Positions 1-9,093 of a DNA stretch of 64,000 bases are shown piece by piece; the stretch's first letter is position 1, and every line of letters begins with the position of its first letter. The translations under genes and the position numbers were made by a program. The notes under the pieces are model-generated. The model ran no database searches, was not told where the DNA came from, and was given only the letters and a program-made list of their open reading frames with translations. Source of the stretch: Chloroflexota bacterium (lineage in GTDB: Bacteria; Chloroflexota; Anaerolineae; Aggregatilineales; Phototrophicaceae); the NCBI GenBank assembly GCA_028873975.1, contig JAPPMO010000107.1:55147-119146 (forward strand), read 5' to 3'.

Positions 1-339
1 GAGCGCGACAGCTTTCTCGTCGGCCTCCCGGATGACCGGCGCGGCAAAGGCGGAAGAGTAGACCTCGACATCCAGGCGCTTTTGCGCTTCGGCTGCGGCG
101 CCGATGTGATCGCAATGGTAATGCGTGAGAATCATTTTGCGGATCTTTTTGGGATCCAAGCCGTCGTCGCGGATGTGTTCGAGGATGGTATCGAAATCCC
201 TATCCATGCCCATGCCGGGATCAACCAGCGCCAGTTCATCGCCGCTGTTGAGGACAAAAACGTGGCAGTCGAGCCTGCCTGACAGTCCATAACCGAAATA
301 GCCGCCGCCAACTACATGCAGATCGCTTGTCATTTTCAT
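1..339 (-). CDS. Metallo-beta-lactamase-fold hydrolase, N-terminal part (cut by window edge)
   Basis: The minus strand is open from an ATG at 339 to the window edge, giving the first 113 residues. The translation begins MKMTSDLHVVGGGYFGYG and contains LVDPGMGMD followed by LTHYHCDHIG. The latter is the HxHxDH zinc motif of the metallo-beta-lactamase fold (hydrolases of the glyoxalase II/lactonase type, normally binding two metal ions). The start is supported by GGGAGAAG six bases upstream; ATG at 333 is an in-frame alternative. The remaining metal ligands lie outside the window, so the substrate cannot be told. It is divergent from the VOC gene at 496. Confidence 0.85.
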   Translation of the reverse strand, partial: MKMTSDLHVVGGGYFGYGLSGRLDCHVFVLNSGDELALVDPGMGMDRDFDTILEHIRDDGLDPKKIRKMILTHYHCDHIGAAAEAQKRLDVEVYSSAFAAPVIREADEKAVAL

Positions 340-448
340 GTGGCTTCTCCCAGGAAACTAAGCACCCTACAAATAGAACTGATTCAGCCTGGCAAGTCAA
401 GCGAGGCGCGCGCGACGGCTGCCCGCCGCTTTTGGAGATTCCGCGCTG

Positions 449-457
449 TGCTATACT
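449..457 (+). promoter_or_regulatory. Extended -10 promoter for the VOC gene
   Basis: TGC immediately before TATACT (452-457) reads as an extended -10 box. No good -35 is visible at 16-18 bases. It lies about 40 bases ahead of the ATG at 496, in the divergent gap with the MBL gene. This is a sequence-pattern call only. Confidence 0.4.
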
Positions 458-495
458 CGACTCGCGCGCATGGTCATTTGCTGATGGAGAAATGT

Positions 496-1266
496 ATGAT
501 TCACGGGATTGATCACATTGTCATTGCTGGTCCTGAACTGGAGAGTCTGACCGCCAGCTTCAAGTCTTTGGGATTCACGGTTGTCGGCGGCGGACGACAC
601 CCGATCGGCTCCTATAACAGCTTGATCGGCTTGGATGACGGCGCTTACATCGAGCTGCTGTCTTTCTATGAAGACAGTCCTGAACATTATTGGTGGGACG
701 CGGTCCATGAACGCGGCGGCGGCTTGATCGACTTCTGCATGGGAACGGACGATATCCGCGCGGATTATGCGCTGTTTGAAGCGCTAGGCGTCGAGATGAG
801 CCCACTGGTCGGTTTGAGCCGGCTAAGGGTCGATGGCTATCAGCTTTCCTGGCTCAACAACGAGATTTACGGCATCTATCAAGGTCTTATTCCCTTTGTG
901 ATTGAAGACAAGACGCCACGGGAAGAGCGTGTGCCCAAGGAAAAAACTCACGAGAACGGTGTCAGGGGCATTGATGCCATCACGCTGGCCGCGCGCGATC
1001 TTGAATTGGCGCGACGGATCATGGGAGCGGTATTGGGACAAGCGGGCGAGCCGGTCTACGACGAAGACCTGAATGCCTCCGGCGTCGTATTTCAAGCCGG
1101 TCCGCATCGCCTGGAATACCTGGCGCCGAATGACGCCAGCAGTCCGCTTCATAAACACATTGGAGCGAACAGACCCGTGCCATATCGGATTCGCTTCCGT
1201 ACTGATGGCGAACCCGGAGCTATCCCGCCGGAAGACGCTGCCGGCGTGAGGATTGTCCTGATCTAG
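496..1266 (+). CDS. VOC / glyoxalase-like domain protein
   Basis: 256 residues beginning MIHGIDHIVIAGPELES. The start has the beta-strand plus metal-His pattern (IDHIVIA) typical of vicinal-oxygen-chelate proteins. The N-terminal half resembles the Glyoxalase_3 type, with GGRHPIGSYNSLIGL and YIELLSFYE. The second half (about residue 155 onward, GIDAITLAARDLE) looks like a second VOC module, so both betaalphabeta repeats are present. The start at 496 is preferred to ATG 484 because GGAGAA precedes it at good spacing and the fold begins right there. VOC proteins include lyases, dioxygenases and glyoxalases; the substrate is unknown. Probably a single-gene unit. Confidence 0.8.
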   Translation: MIHGIDHIVIAGPELESLTASFKSLGFTVVGGGRHPIGSYNSLIGLDDGAYIELLSFYEDSPEHYWWDAVHERGGGLIDFCMGTDDIRADYALFEALGVEMSPLVGLSRLRVDGYQLSWLNNEIYGIYQGLIPFVIEDKTPREERVPKEKTHENGVRGIDAITLAARDLELARRIMGAVLGQAGEPVYDEDLNASGVVFQAGPHRLEYLAPNDASSPLHKHIGANRPVPYRIRFRTDGEPGAIPPEDAAGVRIVLI

Positions 1267-1304
1267 CAGCTTCGATTTCCACTATCAGCAAGCGGCTTGG
1301 TACT

Positions 1305-1333
1305 TTGGCGACGATTGTGAAAGGCGTTATACT
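1305..1333 (+). promoter_or_regulatory. Sigma70-like promoter for the PPOX-fold gene
   Basis: TTGGCG (1305-1310), a 17-base spacer and TATACT (1328-1333) lie 82 bases ahead of the ATG at 1415. Four of six and five of six positions match the consensus. Confidence 0.55.
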
Positions 1334-1414
1334 TGGCTCAAATAAGCTGCTCGCTGACGGCAATTGTCCAGCGGCATGAAAACTGACTGCTTGTGTTTGG
1401 AGGATAACAGAATT

Positions 1415-1930
1415 ATGAGCGAGGAAGGCAAGTATCCCGAATGGATGGGCAAGATGCGCGGGCTGTATCCGCCGGAGATCAAGGAATTTCTGGATGGCGC
1501 GGTGGTGGCGCGCATCGCCACCATTGATAGCAAGGGCGACCCCTATATCACCCCGGTCTGGCAAGAATGGGACGGCGAGGCGATGTGGGTCATCCCGCGC
1601 GCGAAGACTATTTTCGCGCAGCATTTGATGCGCAATCCGCGCTGTTCTGTTTCCTGCGCCATGGACGTAAGTCCCTATACGCGCGTTCTGTTCCGCGGCG
1701 GCGCCGAAATTGTCGAGGGACCAGCCCTGATGCACGGCGAATGGCTGGAAATCGCTCGGCGCATGGCGGTACGTTACCTGGGCGAGCGCGGTCCGGAATA
1801 TCTCGAGCCGTCACGGGTCCGTCCGCGCTATCTGGTGAAAATCGCGCCGGAAAAGACGATTTCCTGGGAAGGCGTCGAGTGGGCAGCGAAATACCTCGAT
1901 GACCCGGAGGCTCCGGCAGCCCCGCACTAA
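1415..1930 (+). CDS. Pyridoxamine 5'-phosphate oxidase-fold flavoprotein
   Basis: 171 residues. The split-barrel FMN/F420-binding fold is shown by residues 26-50 (LDGAVVARIATIDSKGDPYITPVW) and the strand-rich LFRGGAEIVEG segment. The length suits small PPOX-class oxidoreductases rather than true PdxH (about 215 residues with a conserved C-terminal substrate region, absent here). It probably reduces or binds a small molecule using FMN or F420. The ATG at 1415 follows GGAGG (1399-1403); an earlier in-frame ATG at 1364 has no such support. The next gene begins 62 bases downstream, so transcription may continue into the ABC operon. Confidence 0.82.
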   Translation: MSEEGKYPEWMGKMRGLYPPEIKEFLDGAVVARIATIDSKGDPYITPVWQEWDGEAMWVIPRAKTIFAQHLMRNPRCSVSCAMDVSPYTRVLFRGGAEIVEGPALMHGEWLEIARRMAVRYLGERGPEYLEPSRVRPRYLVKIAPEKTISWEGVEWAAKYLDDPEAPAAPH

Positions 1931-1992
1931 GTTGCGGCATTGAACTGTCCGCGAACAGCCTTTGCGGATCAATTTGACAGTCAGGAATGCGA

Positions 1993-2970
1993 ATGAGCCT
2001 GGCCAAGCCATACGAACAAGGAACGGGTTTCAGCGCTTGGCGGCTGCGCAAGCTGGTCGTGGATTTTGGCGTATATATGGCGCTGGCTGTCTTGCTTATT
2101 GCCGCCGTATTCTTGACGCCGAAATTGTACGAGGTCAACACGATTGCAGTGGTCATGCGGCAAGCGTCGCAATTGGGCATTGTGGCGATCGGGCAGACGA
2201 TGATTTTGCTGGTCGCGGGCCTTGACTTGTCCGTCGGCGGCATTTTCATCATGACTTCGATTGTGGTGGCCGATGTCACCAACGGCCGGGACGAGATGGT
2301 GCTGCCGGCAATCCTGATCTCGCTGGGTATTGGGGCGCTGATTGGGGCTGGCAATGGTATCCTGGTCACAAAGCGCCGCGTGCCTCCGTTTGTGGCGACG
2401 CTGGGGATGCTGGTGCTGGTCAAAGGCGCCACGCAAGCCTACACAAAAGGCGTGCCCGGCGGCTTCGTGCCGGAGATAATGGGCATCGTCAATCAGTCCT
2501 GGTTTGTGCTTTCGATACCGCTGCTATTGTGGTTGGGGCTGAACGCGTTCTTCATTTTTGTTTTGCGGCGCACAGCCTATGGGCGCAAGGTCTACGCGGT
2601 CGGCAGCAACACCGAAGCGGCGCGCCTTTCGGGCATTTCAGTCGACGCCATTCGCATTTCCGTATATATCCTGGGCAGTTGCCTGGCGGTGGTTTCCGGC
2701 GTCGTGCTGACCGGCTACGTCGGCTATGTGGACCGCTTTATCGGCACGGGGCTCGAGCTGGATTCAATCGCGGCGGCGATCGTCGGCGGGACTGCCTTTG
2801 TGGGCGGGCGCGGCGGCTTGATGGGTACCATCGCCGGCGTGCTGATGATTCAGATACTCAGCACGATGGCGGTGCTGATGGGCTTGGATATCGAGGTGCA
2901 GTTCATCATTAAGGGCTTGGTGATTCTGGGCGCAGTGACCTTGTACAGCGTCGCCAGTATCGAAGAGTAA
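1993..2970 (+). CDS. ABC importer permease, RbsC/LsrC type (first permease)
   Basis: 325 residues with eight or more hydrophobic segments, of the BPD_transp_2 class that imports ribose, other sugars or AI-2. Diagnostic pieces are GQTMILLVAGLDLSVGG near residue 65 and AAAIVGGTAFVGGRGG near residue 258. The start at 1993 is chosen because AGGA lies six bases upstream; ATG 1987 overlaps that site. It heads an operon of permease, binding protein, ATPase and second permease. Two different RbsC-like permeases argue for a heterodimeric channel as in LsrC/LsrD, whereas classical ribose importers use one. Confidence 0.9.
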   Translation: MSLAKPYEQGTGFSAWRLRKLVVDFGVYMALAVLLIAAVFLTPKLYEVNTIAVVMRQASQLGIVAIGQTMILLVAGLDLSVGGIFIMTSIVVADVTNGRDEMVLPAILISLGIGALIGAGNGILVTKRRVPPFVATLGMLVLVKGATQAYTKGVPGGFVPEIMGIVNQSWFVLSIPLLLWLGLNAFFIFVLRRTAYGRKVYAVGSNTEAARLSGISVDAIRISVYILGSCLAVVSGVVLTGYVGYVDRFIGTGLELDSIAAAIVGGTAFVGGRGGLMGTIAGVLMIQILSTMAVLMGLDIEVQFIIKGLVILGAVTLYSVASIEE

Positions 2971-3074
2971 GGATCGGAGTGAAAGGGGGACGATTGGGAC
3001 AATCCAAATTTTGGACAGCAGGTCATGCGCAATGACGCGTTTTGACGAATAGAAAACTTAAGGAGGAAAGCGCA

Positions 3075-4220
3075 ATGTTGAGGAAATTGACTTACGGATT
3101 GCTCATGTTGTCTCTGCTGCTCGGCACGTCACTGGTGTCGATTGGCCAAGATGACGGCATGATGGAGTTCGAAATCACGCAAGAGATGATCGACGCCTCG
3201 CCGTATTTGCAAAGCGTGCTTTCGCGTATTGATGAAGTTTACGACACCAGCGCATTCGCCAAGGATCCGCCCTATCGAATCGCGCTGGCGGCGCAAGGGA
3301 CCAGCAATGCCTGGTCGGCGCTATTTGATGCGCACGCTTATTGGTATGTAGAGCATTTGGGAGAAGATGTCGTCTCTGAGCTGCTCTATGGCGACGCGCA
3401 GGCCAGCGCCGATGTTCAAGTGCCGCAGGTGGAAGACTTGCTGGCGCAGGAACCCGACGCGCTAATTCTGGTGCCGATGGGCGCGGCCGCTTTGTCGGCG
3501 CCGGTCGAGCGGGCGATGATGCAGGGCGTGCCGGTTGTGCTTTGCGCCAGCGCGGTGGAAACCGACAACTTCGTCACCGAGGTGGGCACAAACCTCTTTA
3601 ATGCTGGCGCAGGTTTGGCGCAGTGGCTGATTGACACGGTCGGCGCCGACGGCAACTTCCTGATGATGACGGGCATCCCGGGCGTGACCACATCAGTCAT
3701 CATGGAAGAAGGCGCGCTGGCTGTCTTCGACTCGGCCGGCATTGAGCTGCTCGATAACCAACCGGGTTTCTGGTCGCCAGCCGAAGGCAAGAAGATCATG
3801 GAGACCTGGCTGGCGCAGCACGGCGACGAGATCGATGGCATTTGGTCGGGCGGCGCGCAGATGTCGCAGGGCATCATCAGCGCCTATTTGGATGCTGAGA
3901 TGGATATCCCGCCGATTGGCGGCGGCGAATGGCAAAACGGCTTCCTGCGTTTGGCGCATGCAAACGATATCCAATACGCCGCCTGGCAGTATCCCAACGC
4001 GATGGTCACGCTGTGCATTGATGCTGCCGTGCAGATTCTGCGAGGCGAGCCAACGCCGCGTTTCATCGACTTCGTAGGGAAGATCGCCAATGCCGATCCC
4101 TTTACTGACGCGGAAGGCGAAGAATACTTCCGCGCGGAATGGAGCGACGACGTGCATGGCCCGATCACCATGCCGGACGAGAGACTGGCGGAGCTCGGCT
4201 TCCTGGTGGAAGAAGAGTAA
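3075..4220 (+). CDS. Periplasmic sugar-type solute-binding protein
   Basis: 381 residues. An N-terminal signal sequence (positively charged MLRKLTYG, then a leucine-rich core) ends near SIGQDDG. No lipobox cysteine is present. The mature part looks like the two-lobed Peripla_BP_4/type I family: DALILVPMGAAALSAPVERA, GVPVVLCAS and FLMMTGIPGVTTS match the strands around the ligand cleft. AGGAGG sits ten bases before the ATG. It delivers ligand to the flanking permeases. Binding residues cannot be matched to a known sugar, so the substrate is unassigned. Confidence 0.88.
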   Translation: MLRKLTYGLLMLSLLLGTSLVSIGQDDGMMEFEITQEMIDASPYLQSVLSRIDEVYDTSAFAKDPPYRIALAAQGTSNAWSALFDAHAYWYVEHLGEDVVSELLYGDAQASADVQVPQVEDLLAQEPDALILVPMGAAALSAPVERAMMQGVPVVLCASAVETDNFVTEVGTNLFNAGAGLAQWLIDTVGADGNFLMMTGIPGVTTSVIMEEGALAVFDSAGIELLDNQPGFWSPAEGKKIMETWLAQHGDEIDGIWSGGAQMSQGIISAYLDAEMDIPPIGGGEWQNGFLRLAHANDIQYAAWQYPNAMVTLCIDAAVQILRGEPTPRFIDFVGKIANADPFTDAEGEEYFRAEWSDDVHGPITMPDERLAELGFLVEEE

Positions 4221-4246
4221 GTCATCTGCCGAAACTTGAGGCATTC

Positions 4247-4286
4247 GCGGTATCCGGGCAGGCTGTCCTGCCCGGATACCGCTTTT
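4247..4286 (+). terminator. Intra-operon hairpin after the binding-protein gene
   Basis: A perfect 15-bp stem, GCGGTATCCGGGCAG at 4247-4261 pairing with 4268-4282, encloses a 6-base loop and is followed by TTTT. It lies 26 bases after the binding-protein stop and 22 bases before the ATPase start. It has the form of a rho-independent terminator, but its position inside the operon suggests partial termination or 3'-end protection of the binding-protein message. Confidence 0.8.
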
Positions 4287-4308
4287 CCGTCGATAGACGG
4301 AGCGAGGC

Positions 4309-5820
4309 ATGAGCGACTATATCCTGGAGATGCTTAATATCTCCAAATCATTTGCCGGTGTGCAAGCGCTGAAGGACGTTTCAATCCGCTGCAAGCCGGG
4401 CAAAGTGTACGGGCTTGTGGGCGAGAATGGCGCCGGCAAGTCGACTTTGATGAAGATCCTGGCCGGCGCCTACAAGGCGGACATTGGCGAGATCATCTAC
4501 AAGGGCGAACAGCGCGAGGGAGCGTCGGCCGGCGATGTCATCGACAGCGGCATCAGCATCATCTATCAGGAACTCGCGCTTGTGCCGCAGATGTCCGTGG
4601 CTGAGAACATCTTCCTCGGGCGCGAGCCGCGTCACGCGCTTGGGGTGCTGAACTTGAAAGAACTGCACCGGAGCGCGGCGGGATTGCTGGCGCGCCTGGG
4701 AATCTCGTTAGATACGCGCTTGCCGGTCCGGGAATTGACCGTGGCGCAGCGCCAACTGGTCGAAATCGCCAAGGCGCTTTCTCAGAATGCCGATCTGATC
4801 GTCATGGACGAGCCATCGGCGATCCTGGCTGGCAGTGAACTCGATCAGTTGTTTAGCATCATCGAGTCGCTGGTGGAGCAGGGCGTCACCATCATCTACA
4901 TCTCTCATCGGCTGGATGAGGTCTTTCGCATCGCCGACGAGGTGACAGTACTGAAGGATGGCGAACTGGTAGATACCCGCCCAATCGATCAATTGGATCG
5001 ATCCACTTTGGTGGAACTGATGGTCGGGCGGCCGCTGGATGAAATTTTCCCGCAGACGGAACACGAGCAGGGCGAATTGCTGCTTGTTGCCGAGAATATC
5101 TCCACCGAAACCATACTGGAAGAGGCCAGCCTGGAACTATACGAGGGCGAAATACTGGGCATTGCCGGCATGGTCGGTTCCGGGCGGACGGAACTGGCGC
5201 GCGCGCTCTTCGGCGCAGATCCCTTGACGAGCGGGAAGATTACGCTGGCTGGCGCCAAAGGCGCGAGCTGGAGCAACCCGGCGCAAGCGATTGATTCGGG
5301 CTTGGCGCTGGTGCCGGAAGATCGCAAGTCGCACGGGCTTTTCACCTCGCTGTCCGTACGTATCAACGTCACATTGCCCATTCTGTCGCGCCTCACGCGT
5401 TTTGGCGTACTGCAAAGCCCCGCGGAGGACAAAGTCATTGCCGAGGCGAAAAAGCGGCTGGCCATCGTGATGGCTTCCGCTGATCAGGAAGCGCAATATC
5501 TCAGTGGGGGCAATCAGCAAAAGGTGGTGCTGGCGAAGTGGCTGGCAACGGATCCAGACGTGGTCATCCTGGATGAGCCGACGCGCGGCGTCGATGTCGG
5601 CGCAAAATTCGAAATTTACAAGCTGATGCGCCAGCTGAACGATCGCGGCATTGCGATTGTGATGATCTCGTCAGAACTGCCCGAGGTGATCGGCATGAGC
5701 GATCGGATTCTGGTCATGAACGATGGACGCATCGTCGGCGAAGTCGCGCAGGAGGAAGCGACTGAGGCTGGCATCATTGAACTCGCCACAATGGCTGACT
5801 CTGGGATGGAGCCATCATGA
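4309..5820 (+). CDS. Sugar ABC transporter double ATPase, RbsA/MglA type
   Basis: 503 residues with two fused ABC cassettes. Domain 1 has Walker A GENGAGKST (about residues 38-46), a non-canonical signature region LTVAQRQLVEIAKAL, and Walker B LIVMDEPSAIL. Domain 2 has a degenerate Walker A region (GMVGSGRTELARAL), the strong signature LSGGNQQKVVLAKW and Walker B VVILDEPTRGVDVGAK. This asymmetry is normal for the RbsA family. The protein energises the two RbsC-like permeases. Its stop overlaps the next start in ATGA (5817-5820), showing translational coupling. Confidence 0.93.
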   Translation: MSDYILEMLNISKSFAGVQALKDVSIRCKPGKVYGLVGENGAGKSTLMKILAGAYKADIGEIIYKGEQREGASAGDVIDSGISIIYQELALVPQMSVAENIFLGREPRHALGVLNLKELHRSAAGLLARLGISLDTRLPVRELTVAQRQLVEIAKALSQNADLIVMDEPSAILAGSELDQLFSIIESLVEQGVTIIYISHRLDEVFRIADEVTVLKDGELVDTRPIDQLDRSTLVELMVGRPLDEIFPQTEHEQGELLLVAENISTETILEEASLELYEGEILGIAGMVGSGRTELARALFGADPLTSGKITLAGAKGASWSNPAQAIDSGLALVPEDRKSHGLFTSLSVRINVTLPILSRLTRFGVLQSPAEDKVIAEAKKRLAIVMASADQEAQYLSGGNQQKVVLAKWLATDPDVVILDEPTRGVDVGAKFEIYKLMRQLNDRGIAIVMISSELPEVIGMSDRILVMNDGRIVGEVAQEEATEAGIIELATMADSGMEPS

Positions 5821-6791
5821 AGGTCTCGGCGCGATTTTTCGCAGGCTTGACCGGTTCCCAGCGGCTGTTCCTGCGGCGCTATGGTCCGATTTTTGCCGTC
5901 TATGGTTTTATTATCGTTCTCATCATCATCGGCGCCACGCAGTCCGAGCGCTTTCTCACCGCGCGCAACCTGAGCAATGTCGCGCGACAGTCCGCCTTCC
6001 TGGGCATCGTCGCGCTGGGGCAGATGCTGGTTATATTGACGGCGGGTATTGATCTCTCGGTTGGGTCGCTGGTTAAGGTGTCTATTCTGGTTTCTGCGAT
6101 CATAATGAATGGCGAAAGCAGCAATTTGTTCCTTGCGATCGTCGCTACCCTCGGCTTGGGCGTGCTGGTGGGGTTGATTCATGGCTTGCTGATCAATGAG
6201 TTGCGAATCGCGCCCTTTATCGTCACGTTGGCGTCTATGGTGATTTTGCGCGGCGTCGGCTTGAGCATATCTACATCGCCGGTTGGTAAAGCCAGTCGAG
6301 AATTCATCATGTTTTATGTGCAGAAGATCGGACCGGTTCCGATAATCGCGCTTATGTTCGCCGTGATGCTGGCGCTGACCGCGCTCCTGCTGCGTTATAC
6401 CGTATTTGGCAAGTATCTCTTCGCAATAGGCGGCAACGAAGAAGTCGCGCATTTGTCGGGCGTGCCTGTAAAACTGGCGCGCTATGGCGTCTATGTGATT
6501 TGTTCTGTCACAGCGTCAATTACGGGCTTGCTTTGGCTTTCGCGCATGGGAGTCGGCGATCCAGCCATCGGCGACGGCATTGAATTGCAGACGATAACCG
6601 CGGTGATCATCGGCGGCACCAGTCTATTCGGAGGGCGCGCCAGCGTCGCCGGCACCCTTGGGGGCGTGCTGCTGCTGGGTGTGACGGCGAATTTGCTGGT
6701 CATGCTCGGTGTGAACCAGTTCGTTCAGGGTTTGATCCAGGGCATCATCATTGTCGCCGCTGTGGCTATTTACAAACAAGAAGGGGATTAG
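5817..6791 (+). CDS. ABC importer permease, RbsC/LsrD type (second permease)
   Basis: 324 residues, multi-spanning and the same family as the permease at 1993. It has GQMLVILTAGIDLSVGSLVK near residue 73 and AVIIGGTSLFGGRASVAG near residue 270. The start overlaps the ATPase stop by four bases. The two permeases differ over most of their length while keeping these blocks, so they look like long-diverged partners and not a recent duplication. Confidence 0.92.
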   Translation: MKVSARFFAGLTGSQRLFLRRYGPIFAVYGFIIVLIIIGATQSERFLTARNLSNVARQSAFLGIVALGQMLVILTAGIDLSVGSLVKVSILVSAIIMNGESSNLFLAIVATLGLGVLVGLIHGLLINELRIAPFIVTLASMVILRGVGLSISTSPVGKASREFIMFYVQKIGPVPIIALMFAVMLALTALLLRYTVFGKYLFAIGGNEEVAHLSGVPVKLARYGVYVICSVTASITGLLWLSRMGVGDPAIGDGIELQTITAVIIGGTSLFGGRASVAGTLGGVLLLGVTANLLVMLGVNQFVQGLIQGIIIVAAVAIYKQEGD

Positions 6792-6793
6792 GC

Positions 6794-7957
6794 TTGAGGA
6801 CTCAAATACGCGCTTCACGTCCATCCATCAACGTGCTCCAGCCAAGCTTGATTCGCAAGGTGGCTAACGCCGCAATTGGAAAAACGGATGTCATACCCTT
6901 GTGGTTTGGCGAGCCCGACAAGCCAACGCCACAGTTCATACGGGAGGCGGCCAAGGACGCGATCGACGAGGGGCAGACCTTTTATCAGCCCAATTTGGGG
7001 ATCGTCGAATTGCGCGAAGCCTTGGCAACCTATACAAACGGTTTGTACGGGACAGACCTCACGCTCGGCAATATCGCGGTTACGCCCTCTGGTATGACTG
7101 CATTGTCGGTCGCCCTGCAGTGCATTGTGGCTGAGGGCGATACCGTGGTAATTCCCTCGCCGGTCTGGCCCAACTTGCCTTCGGCCGCCCGCATTCTTGG
7201 CGCCAAGATAGAACGTGTTTCCTTGCGGCCCGCGGCGGGGAAATGGCAGCTTGATTTGGGTGAGTTGTTCGATGCCTGTAGCGCGAATACGCGCGCCATG
7301 TTAATCAATTCGCCCAACAATCCGACCGGCTGGATGCTCGAGGACAATGAACAGCAGGAGATTCTGGACTTTTGCCGGGAGCGAGACATTTGGCTGATCG
7401 CCGACGAAGTATACAATCGCATCGTCTATGGTCGCAGTTGCGCGCCGAGCTTCATCGACAAAGTTACCGATGAAGACAAATACCTGATCATCAACAGCTT
7501 TTCAAAATCCTGGGCGATGACAGGCTGGCGACTGGGGTGGATTACAAGCCCTGCCTCGCTGATTTCGGCGGTGGAAATGGTGACCGAGTACAATTTTTCC
7601 TGCATCTTCTCGCCTACGCAGATCGCCGGGATCACCGCGCTTGCAAAAGGCGAAGACTTTATTCGCTCTTCGACAGCGCGGTATCGGGCGGCGCTGGACC
7701 TGCTGGTCGATTCCTTGGCCGAATTGCCGCGCGTCAGCTTGCCGGCGCCACAGGCGACCTTCTATGCCTTTTTCACCGTCGAAGGCATGGGAGACAGTTA
7801 TTCCTTCGCGCTGGAGGTCTTGCGCAAGACCGGCGTCGGCTTGGCGCCGGGCGCCGCGTTTGGTCCGCAGGGAGAAGGCTACCTGCGCTTGTGTTTTGCC
7901 GTCGAGCTCGACTTGTTAGAGCGCGCGCTTCGCCAGATGAGACCGCTGCTGATTTGA
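6794..7957 (+). CDS. PLP-dependent class I/II aminotransferase (TTG start)
   Basis: 387 residues of fold-type I aminotransferase. The PLP-anchoring lysine is in NSFSKSWAMTGWRLGW (about residue 240), the substrate/PLP-Asp region is ADEVYNRIVY, and NSPNNPTGW is the family hallmark. Translation appears to start at TTG 6794, only two bases after the permease stop and behind AGGGG; the next in-frame ATG is well inside the fold. As the last gene of the importer operon it probably transaminates the imported compound or a product. It could equally be an aspartate- or aromatic-type enzyme; substrate unassigned. Confidence 0.88.
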   Translation: MRTQIRASRPSINVLQPSLIRKVANAAIGKTDVIPLWFGEPDKPTPQFIREAAKDAIDEGQTFYQPNLGIVELREALATYTNGLYGTDLTLGNIAVTPSGMTALSVALQCIVAEGDTVVIPSPVWPNLPSAARILGAKIERVSLRPAAGKWQLDLGELFDACSANTRAMLINSPNNPTGWMLEDNEQQEILDFCRERDIWLIADEVYNRIVYGRSCAPSFIDKVTDEDKYLIINSFSKSWAMTGWRLGWITSPASLISAVEMVTEYNFSCIFSPTQIAGITALAKGEDFIRSSTARYRAALDLLVDSLAELPRVSLPAPQATFYAFFTVEGMGDSYSFALEVLRKTGVGLAPGAAFGPQGEGYLRLCFAVELDLLERALRQMRPLLI

Positions 7958-7972
7958 CCCGGCAAACTCGCC

Positions 7973-9046
7973 TCAATCCCAAGCCGCGACCAACAGCCGC
8001 AGCCAGTTCTTGTACATGATGTTTTCGATATCTCTCTTGCTGTAGCCGCGCGCGGCGAGCTTGTCGGGGAGTTGCTGCAAATCGGCGATGGTGTCGAGAT
8101 CGCTAGGGGATTGCTCGCGGCCGAAGCCGCCGTCCAGATCGGTGCCAATAGCGGCGTGGCTGCTGTTCCCGGCCAGTTGACAAACATGATCGATATGGTC
8201 GATGACGTGGTCTACGAAAACGTCTTTGTTGCTATCCCCGCGGACGAAACCTGGTTTCAGCATCCAGACGTCAAACGCCGCGCCGATGACCCCATCTCGT
8301 TCGATGATGAGATTGAGCTGTTCGTCGCTGAATTGACGCTGGTGCGGCACGAGCGCTCGGCAGTTGTTGTGGCTGGCCAGCGCCATGCCGTCGTAAATGC
8401 GCGCGGCTTCCCAGAAGGCTTGATCGGAAAAATGCGTCAAATCGAGCAGCATGCCGAGGCGCGTCATCTTTTCCAACAGTGGTTTGCCGAGCTTCGCGAG
8501 TCCCAATTCTGTGCCGGTTCCGCCGGCATATCGCCCGGCGCCGTAATGGGTGGGTCCCAGCAAGCGCAGCCCGGCCTCCCACCAGTCTTGAAGTTGCCCC
8601 GGGTCGCGTATCGGATCGGCGCCTTCCATGCTGAGCACGAAGCCCAGAGGCGGCGCATTATTGGCGTCGCCATCGTGATCTTCCCAAGCCTCCCATTCTT
8701 GGATATGGCTCGTCAAGCCGGCTTTGTCGACCAAGATGCGAATATGTCCGTCGCGTTCCAAGGCGCGATAGTAGGCCAGCTGACCCTGCGCCATTCCGTA
8801 GGCTTGGGCTTGCGATCCGTAGTCCAGATGCGGCAGGGCTGTGCCGGTGGAACGCGCAAGCATCGTGGCAAAGCTGACCGCAACGCGCCCGCGCCGCATC
8901 TCGGGCAGGGCAACCGTGTTTTGGGCGCGCCCCTTGCCGGGCATGCGCCCTTCCTCCGCGCGAATCGTATAGACGGAATCGAGCAGGTTTCGGTTCCAGC
9001 CCAAGGCGTTCCAGGATAGATCAAGATGCGCGTCAACAATCAACAT
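7973..9046 (-). CDS. Membrane/renal-type dipeptidase, peptidase family M19
   Basis: 357 residues starting MLIVDAHLDLSWNALG. Zinc ligands expected for M19 are visible: HxD in DAHLD (residues 6-8), Glu in SMEGADPI, His in LDLTHFSD and LASHNNCR, and Asp in GTDLDGG. The enzyme hydrolyses dipeptides, often with a C-terminal D-residue. The ATG at 9046 is preferred because AAGGA precedes it and the His-x-Asp strand begins immediately; an upstream in-frame extension would overlap the neighbouring gene. No signal peptide, so cytoplasmic. It lies 47 bases downstream of the D-threonine-aldolase-like gene on the same strand, which suggests D-amino-acid peptide use. Confidence 0.92.
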   Translation of the reverse strand: MLIVDAHLDLSWNALGWNRNLLDSVYTIRAEEGRMPGKGRAQNTVALPEMRRGRVAVSFATMLARSTGTALPHLDYGSQAQAYGMAQGQLAYYRALERDGHIRILVDKAGLTSHIQEWEAWEDHDGDANNAPPLGFVLSMEGADPIRDPGQLQDWWEAGLRLLGPTHYGAGRYAGGTGTELGLAKLGKPLLEKMTRLGMLLDLTHFSDQAFWEAARIYDGMALASHNNCRALVPHQRQFSDEQLNLIIERDGVIGAAFDVWMLKPGFVRGDSNKDVFVDHVIDHIDHVCQLAGNSSHAAIGTDLDGGFGREQSPSDLDTIADLQQLPDKLAARGYSKRDIENIMYKNWLRLLVAAWD

Positions 9047-9093
9047 CGGCTGATTCCTTTTATGCGTGTCGGACAATGAATTGAATGAGGGGC

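Noticed and set aside
5616-6452. Minus-strand open frame over the importer ATPase/permease junction
   Set aside because: His/Gln/Asn/Arg-rich translation typical of an antisense shadow; the plus-strand genes are unambiguous.
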